A stretch of DNA of 64,000 bases, from assembly GCF_037076525.1 (NCBI RefSeq), contig NZ_AP029018.1:2154501-2218500 (forward strand). The letters run 5' to 3'. Of this stretch, positions 59,303 to 64,000 are shown piece by piece. The DNA is from Selenomonas sp. TAMA-11512. GTDB lineage: Bacteria; Bacillota; Negativicutes; Selenomonadales; Selenomonadaceae. The translations under genes and the position numbers were made by a program. Every line of letters starts with the position of its first letter. Position 1 is the first letter of the stretch. The notes below the pieces were generated by a model, which did no database searches, was not told the DNA's origin, and was given only the letters and a program-made list of their open reading frames with translations.

Positions 59303-60241
59303 TTATTTCAACATCTCTTTCAAGATATTGCCCGTAACCGTATACGGATCTGTCTTGCCGGCCTTGATTTCCTCGACATATCCATCAAGCCGGCCGGTAT
59401 CGACAATGTTCTTTGTAATGTAGCTGCCAATGCTGCTGTCCAAGATGTCGAGCATCTCATCTTTCGTGCGCTTCGTGCGTCTGTCAATGAGCTCGCCGGA
59501 CCTGTCGATGTAGGTTCGATGCTTCTCGATCTCGGCGACGAGTTCGTCAATGCCGATCTGCTGGTTGGCGACGACTTTCCGAATCGGAGGACGCCAGTCC
59601 TTCATCACGCCGTCGAGGTCAAGCATCATGTTGATCTCGCGCACGAGGCGGTCCGCGCCGTCAAGATCCGCCTTGTTGATGGCGAAGACATCACCTATCT
59701 CCAAGATGCCCGCCTTGATGGCCTGAATATCATCACCCATCCCCGGGATGAGGACGACCATGGTCGTATCAGCCGCCTTGACGATATCCACCTCGGACTG
59801 CCCGACGCCGACGGTCTCAACGAAGATGATATCCGAACCGTACGCATCGAGCGCCTTGACGGCATCCGCCGTCTTGTGAGAAAGCCCGCCCAGACTGCCG
59901 CGCGTACCCATGGAGCGAATGAAGACGCCGTCATCCATCGTGAGATCGTTCATGCGGATGCGATCACCGAGGATCGCGCCGCCCGAGAACGGACTCGTGG
60001 GATCGATAGCGATGATGCCGACGGTCTTTCCCTGCCGGCGGTACGCCTTGGCAAGCTTGTCCGTCAGGGTGGACTTGCCGGCGCCGGGAGGACCGGTGAT
60101 ACCGAGGACAAAGGCCTTTCCCGTATGCGGATATATGGTCTTCATGATCTCGGTCGCATGCTCCGCTTCGTTCTCAATCGCCGTAATGGCGCGTGAAAGC
60201 GCAAGGCGGTTGCCCTGCAGAAGCTCTTCGGCTATGTTCAC
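59303..60241 (-). CDS. meaB: Methylmalonyl-CoA mutase-associated GTPase MeaB
   Basis: MeaB is a G3E-type GTPase chaperone that loads and protects the B12 cofactor of the mutase. The 312-residue product has the P-loop GITGPPGAGKSTLTDKL, AIDPTSPFSGGAILGDRIRM, ETVGVGQSEVDI and the guanine motif NKAD. The best start is the GTG at 60241, seven bases after GGGAGG; another GTG at 60247 precedes it. A stem-loop separates it from the B12-binding subunit gene. Confidence 0.93.
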   Translation of the reverse strand: MNIAEELLQGNRLALSRAITAIENEAEHATEIMKTIYPHTGKAFVLGITGPPGAGKSTLTDKLAKAYRRQGKTVGIIAIDPTSPFSGGAILGDRIRMNDLTMDDGVFIRSMGTRGSLGGLSHKTADAVKALDAYGSDIIFVETVGVGQSEVDIVKAADTTMVVLIPGMGDDIQAIKAGILEIGDVFAINKADLDGADRLVREINMMLDLDGVMKDWRPPIRKVVANQQIGIDELVAEIEKHRTYIDRSGELIDRRTKRTKDEMLDILDSSIGSYITKNIVDTGRLDGYVEEIKAGKTDPYTVTGNILKEMLK

Positions 60242-60283
60242 GAGCACGCCTCCCTTCTTTTTTAGAGCGAGAAGAACTTACGT

Positions 60284-60316
60284 CACACCGGCTCTCCTTC
60301 CGAGAGAGTCGGTGTG
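60284..60316. repeat. Intercistronic hairpin between the B12-subunit gene and meaB
   Basis: CACACCGGCTCTC pairs with GAGAGAGTCGGTGTG with small mismatches. It has no T tract and may act as a processing or stability element for the operon mRNA. Confidence 0.5.
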
Positions 60317-60361
60317 CACGTGTCGGGGTACTTTGAGGAATGTACCCGAAAGGGAGGGTAA

Positions 60362-60754
60362 TTACGCCTTTGCGTGCGCCTTGATGAAATCGACGATATC
60401 GCTCGTCGGTGTTCCCGGCGTGAAGACTTCCGCTACACCGGCCGCCTTGAGCGCCGGAATGTCCCCTTCGGGAATAACGCCGCCGCCGATGATGAGCGTG
60501 TCGTCCATTCCCTGCCCGCGGACGAGGTCGACGACCTTCGGGAACAGGTGCGGATGCGCGCCGGAGAGGATGCTCATGGCGATGACGTTGACGTCCTCAT
60601 CCATAGCAGCCTTCGCAATCTGTTCCGGGGTCTGCCGGAGTCCCGTGTAGATAACTTCGAAGCCGGCGTCGCGAAGCGCGCGCGCAACAACCTTTGCGCC
60701 GCGATCATGTCCGTCCAGGCCGGGTTTTGCAACCAATACTCTGATGTTTGCCAT
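60362..60754 (-). CDS. Methylmalonyl-CoA mutase, B12-binding subunit
   Basis: A 130-residue cobalamin-binding domain. [22 protein letters not shown] has the DxHxxG B12 motif whose His is the lower cobalt ligand, and [19 protein letters not shown] and [15 protein letters not shown] follow. In many bacteria this domain is the C-terminus of the mutase; here, as in archaea and some Firmicutes, it is a separate gene, 27 bp after the catalytic subunit. Confidence 0.95.
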   Translation of the reverse strand: MANIRVLVAKPGLDGHDRGAKVVARALRDAGFEVIYTGLRQTPEQIAKAAMDEDVNVIAMSILSGAHPHLFPKVVDLVRGQGMDDTLIIGGGVIPEGDIPALKAAGVAEVFTPGTPTSDIVDFIKAHAKA

Positions 60755-60781
60755 TGGAAAATCCCTCCAGATCCAGAACTC

Positions 60782-62428
60782 TTACAGGTTCGTATGTGCC
60801 TCGTACTCGCCGAAGACCTCGCGCATGACGCCGCAGATTTCACCGAGCGTCGCATACGTCTTGACAGCCGCCAAAATGTGCGGCATGAGGTTTTCATTCT
60901 CGTCGGCGCAGGCTTTCCTGAGATCGGCAAGCGCAGCCTCGACGGCCGCGTTGTCGCGCTTTGCCTTCATGGCGGCGAGCTTCTCTTTCTGCTTTTCACC
61001 GACGGATGCGTCGACCTTCAGGAGGCCCTTCGGCGGCTCCTCGTCCATCTGGAACTTGTTGACGCCGACGATGGTCTTTGCGCCGGACTCGACATCCATC
61101 TGCCACGCGTAGGCGGAATCCTGGATTTCTTTCTGGATGTAGCCCTTCTCGATGGCAGCGACGGCTCCGCCGAGATCGTCGATCTTCTTGATGTACTCCA
61201 TGGCTTCTTTCTCAAGCCTGTCGGTCATGGACTCGACATAGTAGGAGCCGGCGAGCGGATCGATGACGTCTGCGAGACCGGACTCGTAAGCGACGATCTG
61301 CTGCGTGCGGAGAGCGACCGTGACCGACTCTTCCGTCGGAAGAGCAAGCGCCTCATCGCGCGAGTTCGTATGCAGGGACTGCGTGCCGCCCATAACGGCG
61401 GCTGCCGTCTGGAGAGCGACGCGGACGATGTTGTTGTTCGGCTGCTGCGCCGTGAGCATGGATCCGGCCGTCTGCGTGTGGAAGCGAAGCATCATGGACT
61501 TCGATTTCTCCGCGTGGAAGCGGTCCTTCATGATCTTTGCCCAGATGCGGCGGCTTGCGCGGAACTTTGCGACCTCTTCGAGGACATTGTTGTGCGCGTT
61601 CCAGAAGAAGGAGAGGCGGCCCGCGAAGTCGTCGATCTTCAGACCCGCCTTGATGGCAGCCTCGCAGTACGCGATGCCGTCGGCAATCGTGAATGCGATT
61701 TCCTGCGCCGCCGTCGAGCCCGCCTCACGAATATGGTACCCGGAAATGGAGATCGTATTCCACTTCGGCACATTCTTGGAGCAGTACTCGAAGATGTTCG
61801 TGATGAGACGCATCGACGGGCGCGGCGGGAAGATGTACGTGCCGCGGGCCGCATACTCTTTGAGAATATCGTTCTGAATCGTACCCGTGAGCTTGTCCGC
61901 GGATACACCCTGTTTCTCGGCAACCGCGATGTACATGGCAAGCAGTACGGATGCCGGTGCATTGATCGTCATCGAGGTCGAAACCTTGCCGAGATCAATC
62001 TGGTCGAAAAGGATTTCCATATCTGCGAGAGAGTCGATAGCGACGCCGACCTTGCCGACTTCGCCTTCCGAGATGGAAGCATCGGAGTCATACCCGATCT
62101 GGGTGGGCAGATCAAACGCGCACGAAAGCCCCATTGCACCGTTTTCGATCAGCATGCGATAGCGCTTGTTGGATTCCTCCGCCGTGGAGAAACCGGCATA
62201 CATGCGCATCGTCCAGAAGCGTCCGCGATACATCGTCGGCTGCACGCCGCGGGTGTACGGATACTCCCCCGGGAAACCGACTTCAGCCGCATACTTCTCT
62301 CCCTCTACATCCAGAGGCGTGTAGAGGCGCTGCTTCGGAAGGTGCGGGCGCTCAGGGAATTTTGCCGTTGCCTTTTCGACAACAGCATCATACTTTGCGA
62401 GCTCTTCTCTGATTTTCTCATTGCTCAT
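60782..62428 (-). CDS. Methylmalonyl-CoA mutase, large catalytic subunit
   Basis: A 548-residue subunit that isomerises succinyl-CoA and (R)-methylmalonyl-CoA by an adenosyl-B12 radical. [71 protein letters not shown] and [20 protein letters not shown] match the TIM-barrel core. The B12 domain is encoded separately just downstream. The start at 62428 follows GAGGAGGAAAATC; the frame is open to 62602 with no family sequence there. Confidence 0.96.
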   Translation of the reverse strand: MSNEKIREELAKYDAVVEKATAKFPERPHLPKQRLYTPLDVEGEKYAAEVGFPGEYPYTRGVQPTMYRGRFWTMRMYAGFSTAEESNKRYRMLIENGAMGLSCAFDLPTQIGYDSDASISEGEVGKVGVAIDSLADMEILFDQIDLGKVSTSMTINAPASVLLAMYIAVAEKQGVSADKLTGTIQNDILKEYAARGTYIFPPRPSMRLITNIFEYCSKNVPKWNTISISGYHIREAGSTAAQEIAFTIADGIAYCEAAIKAGLKIDDFAGRLSFFWNAHNNVLEEVAKFRASRRIWAKIMKDRFHAEKSKSMMLRFHTQTAGSMLTAQQPNNNIVRVALQTAAAVMGGTQSLHTNSRDEALALPTEESVTVALRTQQIVAYESGLADVIDPLAGSYYVESMTDRLEKEAMEYIKKIDDLGGAVAAIEKGYIQKEIQDSAYAWQMDVESGAKTIVGVNKFQMDEEPPKGLLKVDASVGEKQKEKLAAMKAKRDNAAVEAALADLRKACADENENLMPHILAAVKTYATLGEICGVMREVFGEYEAHTNL

Positions 62429-62619
62429 AAGAGATTTTCCTCCTCGTATATGCATAGACAGATGGTTAAACCCTTCAGCAGATGCTCTTTTACATCGAGC
62501 GAGATGCCGCAAACGCGGAATTAAGAAAAGCACCTGTTGTCGAGGCAGATGCCTTTGGACGTGATTTCGGCAAGTCATGTGTCGAGCATGACTCGTCCGC
62601 AAAGAAATACGTGTCGAGC

Positions 62620-63999
62620 TTACTTCTTCATCGTACCCGTCTTTACAAATCTTTCATGGAAGGAGAGCGCCTCCGAAAGGATGTGCGGCGTGTGGGCATT
62701 GCCCGTCTCCTTCACGGCGCGCTCGAAGTAGTCGCGGAGCATGGGGCGATAGTCCGGATGCGCGACATTCTCGATGATTTCCTTCGCTCTCTCCTTCGGG
62801 CTCTTATTGCGAAGGTCCGCAACACCCTGCTCGGAGATGATGATGTCGACATCCGCCTCCGTGTGGTCGACGTGCGAACAGAAGGGAACGACCGACGAGA
62901 TGGCACCATTCTTCGCAATCGACGGCGTGTAGAAGATCGTTAGGTAGGAGTTGCGCGAGAAGTCACACGAGCCGCCGATGCCGTTCATCATCTTCGTGCC
63001 GCAGATGTGCGTCGAATTGACGTTGCCGTAGATGTCGACCTCGATGGCCGTATTCATGCCGATGACGCCGATGCGGCGGACGACCTCCGGATGATTGGAG
63101 ACTTCCTGCGGGCGGAGCAGAAGATACTTCTTGTACTCCTCGACGTTCTTGTAGAAGCGCTCCATGCCTGCCGGCGATGGGGAAAACGCCGTTCCGGCGC
63201 AGAAGTCGAGCTTGCCGGCATCGATGAGATCGAGCATGCCGTCCTGAATGACCTCCGTCGAGACGATGAGATGCTCGAAGTCCGAATCGACAAAACCGGC
63301 AATGACGGCATTCGCGACGTTGCCGACACCCGACTGCAGCGGGAGCAAGTTCTTCGGCATGTGCCCCTTCCTGACCTCGTCCTTCAGGAGCTGAATCGTG
63401 AGGTCCGCCATCTTGTGCGAGTTCTCGTCGATGGGCGCGAGGTCGCGCGTCTTGTCGGTGATGTCACAGGGAACGATGTACATGATCTTCTCCGGCGTAC
63501 AGGGGATGTACGGTGTCCCGATGCGGTCATCCGGCTTGACGATCGGGATCGGCAGGCGATTCGGAGGATCGAGCGGCACGTAGACATCATGCATGCCCTC
63601 AAGCGTCAGAGGCTGTGACGTGTTGACCTCGACGATGATCTTGTCCGCCTGCTGGACATACGACGGCGCGTTGCCCAGAGACGTCGAAGGGATGATATTG
63701 CCCTCTTCCGTGATGGCAACCGCCTCGACGACACAGACATCGATATCGCCGTAAAAGCCGTAGCGCGCGTTCTGCGCCGACATGGAGAGATGGATATCCT
63801 GATAGTTGATCGTACCGTCATTGATCTGCTTGCGAACAATCGCATCCGTCTGATAGGGAATGCGATTCTTGATGCCCTTGACCTCAGCCAGTGTGTGATC
63901 GAGTTCAGGCCCCGTCGATGCGCCTGTCCACAGGTTGATCGTGAAGGGCTCCTTCTTCATGCGCTCGGCAAGAGCGATAGGTACCGCCTTCGGATAGCT
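62620..63999 (-). CDS. Acetyl-CoA hydrolase/transferase family CoA-transferase (succinate:acyl-CoA), 5' end outside window
   Basis: At least 459 residues; the frame stays open to the window edge ([14 protein letters not shown] precedes the first visible ATG), so the start is outside. [20 protein letters not shown] holds the catalytic glutamate, and [16 protein letters not shown] and [19 protein letters not shown] are class I CoA-transferase motifs. With the mutase cluster it most likely exchanges CoA between succinate and propionyl-CoA or acetyl-CoA, closing the propionate cycle. A 190-bp gap separates it from the mutase gene. Confidence 0.9.
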   Translation of the reverse strand, partial: SYPKAVPIALAERMKKEPFTINLWTGASTGPELDHTLAEVKGIKNRIPYQTDAIVRKQINDGTINYQDIHLSMSAQNARYGFYGDIDVCVVEAVAITEEGNIIPSTSLGNAPSYVQQADKIIVEVNTSQPLTLEGMHDVYVPLDPPNRLPIPIVKPDDRIGTPYIPCTPEKIMYIVPCDITDKTRDLAPIDENSHKMADLTIQLLKDEVRKGHMPKNLLPLQSGVGNVANAVIAGFVDSDFEHLIVSTEVIQDGMLDLIDAGKLDFCAGTAFSPSPAGMERFYKNVEEYKKYLLLRPQEVSNHPEVVRRIGVIGMNTAIEVDIYGNVNSTHICGTKMMNGIGGSCDFSRNSYLTIFYTPSIAKNGAISSVVPFCSHVDHTEADVDIIISEQGVADLRNKSPKERAKEIIENVAHPDYRPMLRDYFERAVKETGNAHTPHILSEALSFHERFVKTGTMKK

Positions 64000-64000
64000 C

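Noticed and set aside
1-64000. CRISPR arrays, prophage or intact insertion sequences
   Set aside because: No regularly spaced direct repeats, phage structural genes or transposase frames were seen.

Overview
The window comes from a high-GC, outer-membrane-bearing Firmicute of the class Negativicutes (Selenomonas-like). Three things point there: a succinate-to-propionate gene set (methylmalonyl-CoA mutase, MeaB, epimerase, biotin-dependent decarboxylase subunits and a CoA-transferase), a secretin of the outer-membrane type, and a complete mre/mrd/min cell-shape and division block. The genus is inference; no rRNA or phylogenetic marker set was compared.

Layout. 1-3.2 kb: the 3' part of a long FtsA-like ATPase and a small NTF2-like protein. 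3.2-10.7 kb (minus strand): hemL, rsmE, prmA, rng and a radical-SAM/DUF2344 fusion. 10.7-20.1 kb (minus): a DUF4321-maf-radC-mreBCD-mrdA-minCDE-rodA block followed by a structured, terminator-ended segment that may be a small RNA. 20.3-23.8 kb: a DUF2325 protein, an orphan NarL-type response regulator, a secretin and a PilP-like protein. 24-36 kb: sugar-phosphate and envelope genes (pgi, galU, phosphohexomutase, a MATE pump, a DUF218 protein, a cupin, a galE-like gene, rmlD), then a two-component system and a LysR regulator. 36-42.7 kb: tRNA-Gly(CCC), an acidic membrane protein, an internally deleted arginase remnant, a methyltransferase, a fluoride channel gene with an unusual start, a TPP riboswitch with thiM and a thiE-thiD fusion, and a lipoprotein hydrolase. 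42.9-51 kb: a mannose-family PTS operon with a dehydrogenase, an FGGY kinase and a PRD regulator, plus a divergent class II aldolase. 51-55.4 kb: a visibly AT-richer block with a DeoR regulator, a mannitol-type PTS IICB lacking IIA, a SIS isomerase and an Rpe-like epimerase, closed by two tandem hairpins. 55.4-64 kb: a HAD phosphatase and the propionate module, whose last gene runs off the window.

The most unusual feature is a family of interspersed inverted-terminus repeats of about 164 bp. There are four full copies, one solo end and three internally deleted derivatives. The full copies share an internal stem-loop, and in one copy a changed base pair is compensated on the other side of the stem. 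Three copies start exactly at a stop codon. They look like a MITE-type element with a conserved folded core; no transposase is present in the window.

Functionally, the envelope genes (mre/mrd/min, galU, rmlD, the galE-like gene, the secretin) fit a diderm rod. The two PTS loci feed sugar phosphates into glycolysis. The module at 56-64 kb turns succinyl-CoA into propionyl-CoA, but the membrane beta subunit of the decarboxylase and its delta anchor are not encoded beside it.
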